This document shows, one piece after another, positions 47,512 through 60,315 of a stretch of 64,000 nucleotides of DNA. The stretch is from contig NC_030385.2 of the NCBI RefSeq assembly GCF_001625215.2, positions 29,103,598 through 29,167,597 on the forward strand, given 5' to 3'. Position 1 is the first letter of the stretch, and the number at the start of each line of letters is the position of its first letter. Below the pieces are notes generated by a model. The model searched no databases. It had not been told where the DNA came from and saw only the letters and a program-made list of their open reading frames with translations. Both the position numbers and the translations under genes were made by a program. Source of the stretch: Daucus carota subsp. sativus. Taxonomy: Eukaryota; Streptophyta; Magnoliopsida; Apiales; Apiaceae.

Positions 47512-49612
47512 ATGAAGTTCGGTAAGAGCCTGAGCAACCAGATAGAGGGAACATTGCCTGAATGGCGTGACAAGTTTTTGTCTTACAAGGAACTTAAAAA
47601 ACGTCTGAAGCTCATCAACCCTCCTGTTGTTGCCGATGAAACAACCAGGCCCGAGAAACGTCGGAGATTCTCCGATGGGGAACGCATGTCGGATGAGGAG
47701 ATTGATTTTCTTAACTTGCTGGAGGATGAGCTCGAGAAATTCAACTCTTTCTTCGTTGAAAAGGAAGAAGAATACATCATCAGACTTAAGGTAACATTTA
47801 TATAATGTTATCAACAGTGTGTTTCGAGTAATGCTAGATACACCAAATTTCGTTATGCTTATTTGAACCCGAGATCATGTATAGGTACATGTCTGATGTC
47901 TCTGGTTATTAATAGTAACTAAACATATAATTTCAAAATTTCGATATAATTGAAAATCCATCTTTTTAGTAGAAGAGTTAAATTGATTTAATTATATTTT
48001 ATTCAAAAGGAAGATCTGTAGAGTTGGCGTGTAATGTAAAGGTATGTTTTGTGCTGTCAGTTATTTTGGGCTTATCTTAATGTAAAGAATAACTGTACAG
48101 TGACAAAGTATATTACTTTTAATAGCTGTTTGCTAAAATCGACCTTGACAATAATCGAAAGGGTGTATTCGAATCATTGAATGGCTGGAGAATTATATAC
48201 ATATTTATCCACAGACTAATGAATGATATGTCTCCACACACGCCAGTGATTTTGTCAATACCTTATTCTATTTGTTCTTTGTGGCTCTGCCAACTGGCAT
48301 GAACTAATGTGTCACCGTTCATCATTCATAGCTTACTGTAGTAGTATGTTGATTATCAGTTTTTGCGCTTGGATGGTTGGTCGCAGTTAAACCGGAAGAA
48401 TGATTAATTCATTTTAGACTATTACAAGTTACTAATTATCTGCCGGAGTGTTTATTCTTAAAATGTGGAATGGTTGGTCCATTGAGGTTGTGATGAAGAT
48501 TTATATATTTTCGGGAATGATCAGGATTTAAATTTGAAGAGGTTGTGGTTTTGCATCATTATGCAGTATGGACTTTTTTCTTATTCTTGTGTGGGTAACA
48601 GGATTTGCGCGACAGAGTAGCAAGCGCTGAAGATTGGAGCGAGGAGATGATAGACATTCGAAAGGAGATTGTTGATTTTCATGGTGAGATGGTTCTGTTG
48701 GAGAATTATAGCTCCCTTAACTATACAGGTAATTTCTATTTTAATTTCTGATTATTGCTCACAACTTGGTCACATACCTTATATCATGAAAGTCACTTAA
48801 CTTTAAAGAAAAAATAGATCATTTTTTATTGGTGTTAGATTTTAGACAATTGTAGAGATCACTTGTTTGCTGTTCACAAGTCAGTTGCATAATTATAATA
48901 TCATGATCATATTTTTCTTAAAAATCTTCAGACCATTATCCTTCTGTTGATGTTATATTAAAGTAGATTCCAGAGCTCACTTTAGCTAACTGGCATTCTT
49001 TTGTTGATGTTATTTTACAGTAGATTCCAGAGCTCACTTTAGTTTTAGTTGTACCAGCAAGATGTTTTGCGTTGGTATTGTGTAATTTTAACTAGCTCAC
49101 TACAGGACTGAGGATTTAATTTTCTAATATTGCAAATTTTCTTGGTACAAATTGATTAACTTTCCCTATCAACAGGTTTGGTTAAGATACTGAAAAAATA
49201 TGATAAACGAACTGGTGCACTCCTTCGCTTGCCCTTTATTCAGAAGGTCCTACAACAACCCTTCTTCACCACCGACTTGCTTTACAAGCTTGTAAAAGAG
49301 TGCGAGGCAATGCTAGACCGTCTTTTCCCTATGGCTGAACGAGCACCTTCCTCTGAGGTACCTGACAAGGATAATTTATCCACCTCTGGACCTGCCAAAA
49401 ATGATGATTTGGTCAGAAGTGCCAAAGGAGTTTCTGATATCGAGTATGTGAAGAGTCTGTATATGAAGAGCACCATATCAGCATTACGAGCTTTAAAAGA
49501 AATTAGAAGCGGGAGCTCCACTGTTAGTGCTTTTTCATTGCCACCCCTGCAAATTAGTGGAATGGAGGATGCTTGGATTCAAACTCCGATTCTCCAACAA
49601 GAAGCCAAATAG
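47512..49612 (+). CDS. SPX1: SPX-domain protein, class SPX1/SPX2 (phosphate sensing)
   Basis: Exons 47512-47790, 48602-48728 and 49176-49612 join to 280 residues. Most of the length is one SPX domain: MKFGKSLSNQIEGTLPEWRD at the start, the lysine helix YKELKKRLKLI (about 25-35), DEEIDFLNLLEDELEKFNSF (about 64-83), and GLVKILKKYDKRTGALLR (about 136-153), whose lysines form part of the inositol-pyrophosphate pocket. There is no EXS, MFS, VTC or RING domain, so it belongs to the stand-alone SPX class (256-287 residues in Arabidopsis SPX1/2). Those proteins bind PHR1 in the nucleus when phosphate is plentiful and block it. Two P1BS sites in the promoter fit the known feedback loop. SPX1 versus SPX2 cannot be settled here. 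Confidence 0.93.
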
Positions 49613-50486
49613 TTAAGTAACGTTTTTAGTCTTTGAATTGCCCTGCCACATCATTTAGAGTTCGATTTTTTGCCATACTTGTTGGTCTTTTTTCCCTTGC
49701 ACATCTACAATGTATGGAGTTAGATACTAATACACGAAAAATTAGTAAATTTGTAATTTTATAGAGTTTCCAGTAGACGAACTATATGTTGTCTACATGA
49801 TTCTCCGCAGCGATATATCTATTATTATGTTAAATTTGAGTTGAGACTATGTGTTTGGGGATTGGTCTTGGCAGAGAATAAGCAAGTGTGATCAATATTG
49901 TGCTTGGTTAAAATGTAACAAATTTCGTCCAAAAAAATGTAAAAAATGGGCAGAGCACTGAGAGTTACAAGTAGCGGCGGAACCAGAATTTGAAATGACT
50001 GTGGTCGTCACAAAATAATAAATAATCAACATGGACTTATACGAAGAAATTTGCTGATTTTTAAGAAAAGAGTATGTTAGAGAATACAAAATTCATTGAG
50101 TTTTCTTGACTTAATCAAAACTTCAGCCCGGGTTAGCCTCTCCTAATTCCACCCCTAGTTACTTGGTACCTTACCCGGGTTAGTTTCTCCTAGTTCCACC
50201 CCTAGTTACTTGGCACCTTACCTGTGGTGGCCTTCTAAAATAATAAATTCTTAACTGATTATAACAATGGGGACTTATACGAAGAAATTTGCTATTTTTA
50301 ATAAAAGAGTATGTCTGAGAATAAAAAATTCATTAAGTTTTCTTGACTCAACCAGAACTTCAGCCCCGGTTAGCCTCCCTTGGTTACTTGGCACCTTACC
50401 AGTTTTCCACCATTGCGGCAACCAAGTTTCGGTAATAACTTTGAAGTTTTATTGAACAAGGTATAGAATGAGATCTTTCCGTGATA
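49613..50486. repeat. Intergenic stretch with a two-copy tandem duplication (50033-50402)
   Basis: 'ggacttatacgaagaaatttgct...ttcagcc' occurs at 50033 and again at 50271. Each copy is followed by 'ggttagcctc...ttacttggcacctta'. The second motif is itself duplicated within the first copy (50128-50222). A 'ggcggaaccagaat' repeat edge lies at 49975. No gene. Confidence 0.7.
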
Positions 50487-50788
50487 CTCCCTCCGTCCCA
50501 CCAGATTCTTTACAGTTTCCTTTTTGGGATGTCCCATCCAATTCTTTACATTCAAAACTTACCAAAAATAGTCAATGGATCCCACCACTTCCCAACTTTT
50601 CCTCCCTTTTCACACTACTTTTACTCCCTTTTCACACTACTTTTACTCCACTATCTCTCTTTTATTCATTAAAAATTGACGGGTCCCACCACTTCACCCA
50701 CTTTTCTTCCTCTTTTCCACTATTTTATACATATTTCTTAACCTCCGTGCCCAAACCAAACGTAAAGAATTGGCCGGGACGGAGGGAG
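50487..50788. mobile_element. Stowaway-type MITE, 302 bp
   Basis: CTCCCTCCGTCCCACCAG at the left and GGCCGGGACGGAGGGAG at the right form TIRs, flanked by TA (50485-50486, 50789-50790). Confidence 0.95.
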
Positions 50789-51973
50789 TATAACTTAAAA
50801 AATGCTGTCAGAAAAACAAATTAGACTTGTACTGAAGGACTTCTTAGATATCTTAGTTTAGCATCTATTTCTTGTTTTTTCTTACTTCTTTGCTACGTAG
50901 TAGAGTTGTAAAATTCAGCTGTGATGCGCGAGTGCCTACTCTTGTTTGGTGGGATGCTTCTCCTTCTTGTAAGTTTCTTCTTTGCTAATATAAATGTAGT
51001 TAAGACCTGTGTCAATAGACCCCTGTTCAAATAAATTGAATCTCCATCTTGAGAAGGGGGAAAAATAATTCATCTGGAAAATGGAGAACTGTGAGAATTA
51101 CCAAAACTATCGTCGAAAGCCTTTTAACTGCAGAGATCCTATCCACGTAGTCATGGCTGTATTCGGACATTAGTTTCACGTGCTATTTAAGAGTTTAACA
51201 TTGTTAGTGCAGGAAACATATGCTTCTACTTACCTTAATTTTATTACAAAAGAAGTCCTTTTACAGAACCTCCTTGCGTGGCCTGCACTAGTTGTCTGAA
51301 TCTTCAACAGTAAGACCTGAACCTGTTCACTGAGGTTAGTTTATCAACCCACTAGGCTACAATAAAGATCTGAATATCAGGATCATATATCTAAGCTCTT
51401 AATTTACCATTACCTGTTGAGTTATCCACTATGATAAGGTGCAAATTGTTGTTTTGTCAAGACCCTTCAGCTCACTTTTCTGATTAAAATGGGTCAAATA
51501 GTACCCAGCAGTCATATCATAATCCATACATAGGTTGTTGATCTCGGGGGTGATGTCTGAACAGAGAATTGCTGTGCTATTTCACATCTGTCGCAAAATG
51601 GGCTCGAGTGAAATTCAACAAGTTAGTAGGAAGTCCCGCAATACAAGCTAGTTAGTACTAAACACTCAAAAGATCAGAAAAAAATTGTGAACCCACAAAG
51701 AAGTATATATGAAAAATCCACTACAGCACTAATTAATCACCAGCATTAGGTTTAATAACAGTGCTTGACAGTAATAATCCACTCCACTACATACTAATGG
51801 TACTATGCGTATACCTCCACTCTAAATAGAAAAAAAAACAACGGGCGTTTTAAATTAGCAACGTGCTTGGTAATGTTTCATTGATCATCTGGAACGACAA
51901 CTCTCTAGGTAGTATATATATTGAAGGTGCATAGGCTCGAAGAATCATCAATTAAATATATCAATTAAGGGCA
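50789..51973. other. Intergenic stretch upstream of the peroxidase gene
   Basis: No gene or repeat recognised. A TATA-like run TATATATA at 51913-51920 lies about 55 bp before the peroxidase start and probably serves as its TATA box. Confidence 0.45.
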
Positions 51974-53230
<1,257 letters not shown>

Positions 53231-53590
53231 TGGGATGATTAATATATCATGACCAGAATTATAACGGAGCAGTATGTAAGATCGATAGGACATGTGTGAA
53301 AATCAGTCGAGCAATAAACAGTAATACTCCTGATGCTTCAAAATTTAGTAAATGACAAAGAGGTGATCCGAAATTTTTCAAAATCCGTAAGAAAATGGCT
53401 GAACTTTTAAAAAATAGCAGAATAGTGGTTAGAGTTTATTTCTGTTTTTTAATAAGGTGGCGGCCCGTCAAGGTTAAGCATCGTTAATGTAGCTCTGTTT
53501 TTCAGAAGTTGAAAAATAGTGGTTGAACTTTAAAAATAGTATAATAGTGGCCGCAGTTTATTTTTTTATTAACCCGATTCAAATTTGACC

Positions 53591-53985
53591 GAGCATCTCC
53601 AACCATGAAGATCCCTTAGCTAAAATTTTAGTTGTCATACCAAAAATAAAAATTATATTTAGTGGCTTCAAAAATTCACGCTCCAACCATTTCCACCTGT
53701 TATTTAATATTATAGCCAACCTCGTATGGATGGCTGTATTTGTCGATCCGCTACAGGTCTGTAAGAAAATCTGTAGGAAGATTACACATCACTTATTACT
53801 ATATTAAAGTGATATATCCTATTTATAACAATTCAAAATATTAATAACATACTATTTTTAAATTATAGCCAATCAATATAATCAATAGCATCGAAGCAAA
53901 ATGTCTTACAGGTCAGCAAATTTTACTTAATGTCTTACAGGTCCAATTTAGCCGACCATTATAGTCAACGCCGTTGGAGATGCTC
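53591..53985. mobile_element. TIR element (MITE), 395 bp, GAGCATCTCCAA ends
   Basis: Left end GAGCATCTCCAACCATGAAG; right end CCGTTGGAGATGCTC. The GAGCATCTCCAACC motif is a widespread plant MITE end. A clean target duplication is not evident. The preceding 53380-53580 holds two copies of an 'aaaatagtggttgaactttaaa' type repeat. Confidence 0.8.
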
Positions 53986-54205
53986 TTATGAAATAATTTA
54001 ATATACAAATACATATGCAATCTGAGCCGTTAAGTTTAAAACCAGAGTATCCATCCTGACCGTTGGCCTCGTCTACAAATCAATAGTTCGAACTTAGAAG
54101 AGTCAAGTGGCCCATACACACGCACAAAAAAAACACAGACACATAACACGCGGGGCATTGTCTTGAAACATCCATCACATTCCTCCAAGAAACTCAACAT
54201 CTCCA

Positions 54206-56374
54206 ATGGCTTCACTCTACCAATCCCATCTCATTTCTAACAAGCCTCACATCTTTTCACCCAAAAACATCAAGACCACTTTCTTATCTCCATCAATCAA
54301 GAACCATAGTTATGATTCTTGGAGTTCATGCAAAAAGTCTCTGACTTTGAAGAAAACAAGTGTAGTGTCAGCAGCAGCTGCTGAGCAGAAGCCCAACAAA
54401 AGGTATCCTGGTGAGGCTAAAGGCTTTGTGGAGGAAATGAGATTCGTGGCCATGAAATTGCATTCTAGAGATCAGGCTAAGGAAGGAGAAAAGGAGCCTC
54501 AGGGCAAGCCTGTGGCTCAGTGGGAGCCTACTGTTGAAGGTTACTTGAAGTTCTTGGTTGATAGTAAGTTGGTTTATGATACTCTTGAGGGTATTATTGC
54601 TAAGGCTGATTATCCTGAATGTAAGTTTATTACTTAAATTTGTTTCATTAGTTATGTGTGTGTGTTGTGTTTTATTTTCACTCAGAATCCTGGTTCCGTC
54701 ACATGCATGGCAATTTATTTATAAGGTATCTAAATTTTTTCATATTATAGAGAGCTATATGATCAACTGATTATATTTTTTGATTGTAGGTTACTTTAAC
54801 TTGAGAAAGTCTAGAAATTAGCTTTTGTAAGCAATACCATTGCAGTAGTTTTTAGAATTAGAACCTACGGGAATATATTTTGTATACATTATTTGTTTAT
54901 ATTACAAGGGAAGTGGGGAATAGAGAATGAGGAAGGGAGCCCATGACTTTGTCACGGGGGTAGGGGCCATCTTCATCCTATATCCTTATCATTCTACCAA
55001 CAATCGCTTAAAATTTAATTAAAATGGTAGAGAATTAATATAATAATATTCATAGTGAGTAATGAGTATGAATGTAGATAATTTGTAATATATGTGTTAC
55101 AAATTATTTCATCTTGGTAAAACCATTTGAAAAGAACCAAGAGGGCCATGGGACAGCTATGTTATTCCTCTCTCTCTGAGTGTTCTCTGATAAATTTCCA
55201 TTAGATGATCTGTTAGATATTGATCCACAATATTGCAGTTAATCTATGTATTGTGTCAATAGGTCTGTCTATAACTTGTTAGATCTGCCGTATATGAATT
55301 ACAGTACTTGGTTTTCTTTGTCTTTTGCGGATATTTTACAGAATTTTGTTCTAGGGACTACCTATAGCACATCTCGGTTAAGTATATATGTTAGTCAAGT
55401 CAAGCAATGAAACTGTGTTGTTTTATATATTTCTATGGACTCGATCCTTTTATTTCTTCACCAGGAGAAACATGTTCAATATGAAAATTTTTGGCAACAT
55501 GTTCAATATGCAAGTTTTTTTTGTCTGCCAATGATTTTAACAACTAAATTATCACTTTTTTTGGTAAAGTAGATTACTGTATCAGCAATCTGCTCAGCTA
55601 ACAAGTATGCACTTTTGTATTTTTGGCACAGATGCCGTATTCAGAAACACCGGCCTAGAAAGATCAGAAAGCCTGGCAAAAGATTTAGAATGGTTCAAAG
55701 AGCAGGGTCATGTCATTCCTCAACCATCTCCACCAGGTCTTACTTATGCCCAAAAACTTGAAGAATTGTCCAAGAACGATCCTCACGCATTCATCTGCCA
55801 TTTTTACAACACCTATTTTGCTCACTCGGCTGGTGGTCGAATGATTGGAAGAAAGGTAACCTTCCAACTTAAGAGTTTTACTATACCATGTCCTGCTGTT
55901 TGGAATTATTGGTGTACAGGTGATTGATGATTTAAGTATGCTTCTTATTAGCATTCTTATGACAATCAGCAATTATCTATGGCTAGACATAACCATAAGA
56001 CGTATATGTATAAACAATTTTCTAAGCGTAAAATGAGTGGTAATGTTCATATCTATTCAGGTAGCCGAGATGATACTCGATGGAAAAGAGCTGGAATTCT
56101 ATAAGTGGGAGGGAGACTTGTCCCAACTGTTGCAGAATGTTAGGGATAATTTGAACAAAGTTGCTAAAGTAATGTTCTTAGCTGGACTTTATTTAAGTTT
56201 CCCCAATATATTCTTGTTTTAAGTGTTAGTAGCTACTGTAACTCCAGAACCTAACAGAGTATTCGTGTTGCTTTTGTGCAGAGCTGGACTAGGGAGGAGA
56301 AAAACCATTGTCTGGAAGAAACTGAAAAATCATTCAAGTACTCCGGGGATATCTTGAGTTTAATATTATCTTGA
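54206..56374 (+). CDS. HO1: Heme oxygenase 1, chloroplastic (HY1/GUN2 type)
   Basis: Exons 54206-54620, 55632-55855, 56061-56168 and 56282-56374 join to 279 residues, against 282 in Arabidopsis HO1. Residues about 1-58 are a Ser/Lys/Thr-rich chloroplast transit peptide. The mature part starts near [20 protein letters not shown] and the following His is the expected heme iron ligand. Further family blocks: [72 protein letters not shown] and the end [19 protein letters not shown]. The enzyme opens heme to biliverdin, CO and iron with ferredoxin, the first step to the phytochrome chromophore. The match to HO1 rather than the inactive HO2 class rests on the complete heme-binding helices. It is convergent with the DUF247 gene. 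Confidence 0.96.
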
Positions 56375-56870
56375 CGACTAAAATTTTAGTGCTGCCCTTT
56401 AACTTGCTTCATCAATATCTGTAAGTGTTTATTTTCGTGTCCTTGTGATATCGATGCCTTGTTCTTCTTCTCTTTTTTTTGCAGTCTAACTTGGGAGGAA
56501 GATAATATCAAATCAAATCTTTTTTAACCCTGATCAGCTACATTTTGAGGTCCTAGATGAAATCAGTGGTATTGTGTATAAGTTGTACCATTTTTCTTAA
56601 TAATATTTAAATTAATATCAAGTGACTTTTACTACTCTTTAAATCAATATGGTATCATGGTTCTTGATTTGCTCGACTGCTTGGACATGTGTAACATACA
56701 AACATCAATGTGTGTGTGTGTGTGTTGGACCTGTTTAGAAGATGAAATCCAAAAAATTATCTTAGCTAACAAGAGAGAATAACCATAGTCCTCAAGCAAA
56801 TTTTGCAAACATTCTAAATTTTCATTTAACAACAAACTGATATCATAAGCAATTGGCTGAAACTTCAGTT
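56375..56870. other. Shared 3' region of two convergent genes
   Basis: About 500 bp between the HO1 stop and the DUF247 stop. It contains likely 3' UTRs and a (TG)n run at 56690-56705. A downstream segment at 56480-56530 has a TTTTGCAG acceptor-like site, so an alternative HO1 3' UTR intron is possible. Confidence 0.4.
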
Positions 56871-58328
56871 TCAGTGGTATGGAGGATAATATGCACGGAT
56901 AGTATAGAAAGTCTGCAAGAAAGTTAAAAGGATGACTAAAGATGCAGCTAAGAATGCTATAAAACTCCATCTGTCATGAAAATAATCTCGGTTTAAGTAC
57001 TCAATAGATTCTTTCCATTCAACATACTTGATAATCGAATATCCTTTTGCTCTGCGCCAACTCCACATAGGGACTTGATAATCTTCAACCTTCTGGCACA
57101 CATCAGCAAAATAGAATTCTACGTAATCAACTCCTCTGCATAAACTTTTAAAGAATTCAGAAACATCTTCAATCTCATTTGATTTTTTAATGATGCCTAT
57201 CCACTCAAGTAAATAGGCGTCTTCCTTAGAACGGATTAAAGTGCTCATAAGCTTGACATATGAGGTAATAGTATGCCTGCCAGTCCCGGTATGCTCTAAA
57301 GCAATGAGATTCCTAAGTACAATATCGCATGATTTATCTAGAGTGACTTGCGGGATAGATATCTCTCCTTCCTTGAATTTTATGTCGGCTATGGACCTCC
57401 TATTGCCACATACAATTTGGAAGCCGGATGTAAAGAGCTCTTTTGCACATCTTGTGAATCCCCAAACACGATTGCTGTAACTTGTCGGTAATTTCTTTGG
57501 ATAGCCAGAAACTTGGTACAACATATCCAGTAAATGATAGTATTCCCCATCCATGTTCTTTACATTAAATTTAATAATTTCATAATTAAACATAGAAACA
57601 GAACTAAACAGCAAGAAAATATAATCTTGAAGCTTTTTTGAAGACATTTCGCTAGATGGTTTGTCTGAACTTGGTATTATGTCAAAAAGCTGTTGCAGAA
57701 TGACATATGGAATCTGGTTCTCGATTAGCATCAAATCATTTCTTAGAATATTCACCATTGCGAAATTATCATCATCTAGTGGTCCTAATAGGAAATTGTC
57801 TTCCAAAAATACGGGTGAAATAACAGATGAAGTAGTATCTGAATCGCTCATACCTTGTTTTACTAAAATCCTTATGCACCTAAAGCAGAGTTCAAGTATA
57901 AAACAACCATCAAGGAGTAATACCTCCACAAGTTGAGGCTTGTCTAAATTGATATCTTCAGCAAACCATGCCCGGGCCTCTTTTTCCAGTTCTGCTACGA
58001 CTTTGCTACACTTATTTAATGCTGAAATTTGATGGTAGTTTTCACCAGAGACGCCATCCAACTTGGTAATATCAATCAATTCCTTATTTGATTTTACTAC
58101 ACGATCAATAAAACCTAACATGTACCTCCATTTGAGTTCCTCCATAGCTTGCAACTCAGGCTTGTTCCGATGAAAAGGACCAATGGCTACTATTTGAGGC
58201 GTGTATGCTTCTGGTTTTACTGCTAGGAGTTTACTGGGAACCCTACAAGTACTCCCTCTGCTCCTCAGTACACTTAACCTCGCATCAACACTTCGAATCC
58301 ACTCCCAATATCTCTCTCCATACTCCAT
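56871..58328 (-). CDS. DUF247 (UPF0481) membrane-anchored protein
   Basis: A single-exon ORF of 485 residues starting MEYGERYWEWIRSVDARLSV. Family features in order: VPSKLLAVKPEAYTPQIVAI then GPFHRNKPELQAMEELKWRY (about 40-75), VEVLLLDGCFILELCF (about 135-150), NDLMLIENQIPYVILQQLF (about 195-213), LRNLIALEH (about 340) and a C-terminal transmembrane helix (WSFIAFLAASLVILLTFLQT, about 455-475). DUF247 proteins are a large plant family with mostly unknown roles. Some grass members are linked to self-incompatibility, which cannot be transferred to this gene. The absence of introns and full length suggest an intact gene. Confidence 0.95.
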   Translation of the reverse strand: MEYGERYWEWIRSVDARLSVLRSRGSTCRVPSKLLAVKPEAYTPQIVAIGPFHRNKPELQAMEELKWRYMLGFIDRVVKSNKELIDITKLDGVSGENYHQISALNKCSKVVAELEKEARAWFAEDINLDKPQLVEVLLLDGCFILELCFRCIRILVKQGMSDSDTTSSVISPVFLEDNFLLGPLDDDNFAMVNILRNDLMLIENQIPYVILQQLFDIIPSSDKPSSEMSSKKLQDYIFLLFSSVSMFNYEIIKFNVKNMDGEYYHLLDMLYQVSGYPKKLPTSYSNRVWGFTRCAKELFTSGFQIVCGNRRSIADIKFKEGEISIPQVTLDKSCDIVLRNLIALEHTGTGRHTITSYVKLMSTLIRSKEDAYLLEWIGIIKKSNEIEDVSEFFKSLCRGVDYVEFYFADVCQKVEDYQVPMWSWRRAKGYSIIKYVEWKESIEYLNRDYFHDRWSFIAFLAASLVILLTFLQTFYTIRAYYPPYH

Positions 58329-60315
58329 TTGAGGTTTTTCTCAATTTTTCTTATACTTTCTTGGCCGTACTATTTGTCTAGATCTCTAAGTAAACACAAC
58401 ACTATTTGAGCAAAACAAGTATACTTATATACTAATTTGTAACAAGTACTAGGAGAAACTTAAAAGTCTAAGTTTGAGAATTATTAGTACCTGATTTTGC
58501 ACACAGTTCTCAAGTCAACTGATCAAGTTGCTTTGCCAAACAAGTTATATCAAGGAGTATATATATTAAATTCAGCTCAGTTATGTTCAATGTAAGAGAT
58601 GAGGAATATACATAAACATGAGTTAGGTTAATTTAGTTGTTTAAGCACAGTTGCCCTGCATATCATTGCGGAATTCTAGGATCTTGTAGCCATGCCATGA
58701 CTTCCTGGACAATTGATTATTATCCTAACAAGTCATAAGCCATAAGGCATTACAAATTATAGATGACGAAATACAGTAGACAAGTTTTGAGATATCAATG
58801 GCTATGAAAATTTGAATCGTTTATCATGTTAAATAATCCGTCGCACTAAAACCTTACAAATATTTAAATTAAATAAGTAGGGTGGGAGCCTCAAACCCGA
58901 GTTTCTCCCTACACCGGGTTCTGATACCATGTAACAAGTCACACTAAAATTTTACGAGCAGGGGATGACCTGTTTGTATATGGGAGCGGGTTGTCACGCC
59001 CCAAATAAGCTCTGGAAGAAAAGATGGTATACTGGGTGCAGTATCAATCGTATGTCATTAGTGATTTAAACAAGATAGTCGTTAATCGAAGAAATAGAAG
59101 GCTAGAATAATTAAGAAAAAATTTAGACAAGTATCACCCTGGGTCCCTATTTATATATTCATATCGCATTTTAATAAATAAATCCAAAAAAAATTATGTA
59201 TTTGGTTTTAAAACCGAAACCGCACCATTTAAAATCGATACCGAATTCAAAAAACCGAACCGCGCCATGTATAAATGGTATGGTTTTGGTTTTTGATTTT
59301 GAAAACCGAATTAATATAGTTACGGTGCGGTTTTTAACCAAAACCGCCTCAAGCTCATGCCTAATCAGGGTAATATAAATACCATCCGAATTTTTCATTT
59401 TGTAAATGATATATCAAGCTAGATCACGACAACATAAAAAATACCAAGGCAACTTTCCATTTTGGAGATGAGATATCAAGCTAGATTGGGACAATATAAA
59501 CACCATCCAATTTTTTTTATTTCAGAGATGAGATCTGAAGAGGCATTACAGGCTCCATACAATTTTCTAGATTCCAAAGCAAGTTGTCTTTTCAGAGCTG
59601 GTATCAAAATGGGGATTGAACTTCCCAAATCAACCCTTCTCTGGTATTACAAATTACAATACTATCTCAGCTTACCCCCTTTCCGGAAATTCACCAATAT
59701 TTGATCAGCAAAGACTTAACAGACAGCAACTTTGCTAAAGCCTAATATAATATTTAGCATCTGAAACCTTAATAAAAGTATTCTCAAGGCAATCAGCATA
59801 ACATATTACAGGTTTTTTTGGCTTCAGAATACAAGTTATGAAAGAGTCTGCAATTTTTACTTCTGACAGTAAAGACTCAGCAACTAGAATAGTATTCAAG
59901 ACGTAACTAAACCAAAGTAACACATGAAAACAACAAAGAATGCCTATTTCTTGCCGATTACCAAAATGATGTTCAATACATATACAACTTGAATAAACTA
60001 TTCCAACCTTGATGCATCGGGGCACACCTATTCAGCTCCCAGTCGGATTTTCTTGAAATTCCACCACTGGCTTGCTTTCAACAGAAGTGCACAAAAGATC
60101 AACCAGAGCTACGTTTTTTAATTTTCACTAAAGCTGACATCATTGGTGAGATACAATATTTTTTACTGTAGGATCAAAGAACAGGCTGCCAGTTAACCTG
60201 CAGAACCCTTTCAGCACACTATTAACATTTAACAAGTACTAATTACTGCCAAGATGTTTGACGCTCTAAAAGGATATGGTTTGTGTGCACTGTGCAGTGT
60301 CGGTTTAAGTATATA
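58329..60315. other. Intergenic stretch with minor repeats
   Basis: At 59205-59345 an imperfect inverted repeat is built from 'aaaccgaaaccgcaccat' and its complement, like the ends of plant hAT-type MITEs. At 58991-59005 'tgtcacgccccaaataag' resembles a gypsy LTR edge, and 58918-58932 resembles a tRNA-Met primer site. These are too short to call. A short duplication 'gagatgagatatcaagctagat' lies near 59407 and 59466. Confidence 0.4.

Noticed and set aside
47443-47814. Minus-strand frame of 123 codons
   Set aside because: Antisense to exon 1 of the SPX gene, no recognisable domain.
58880-59060. Possible further LTR retrotransposon relic
   Set aside because: A primer-site-like word and an LTR-edge-like word occur, but no second LTR, target duplication or coding remnant supports an element.
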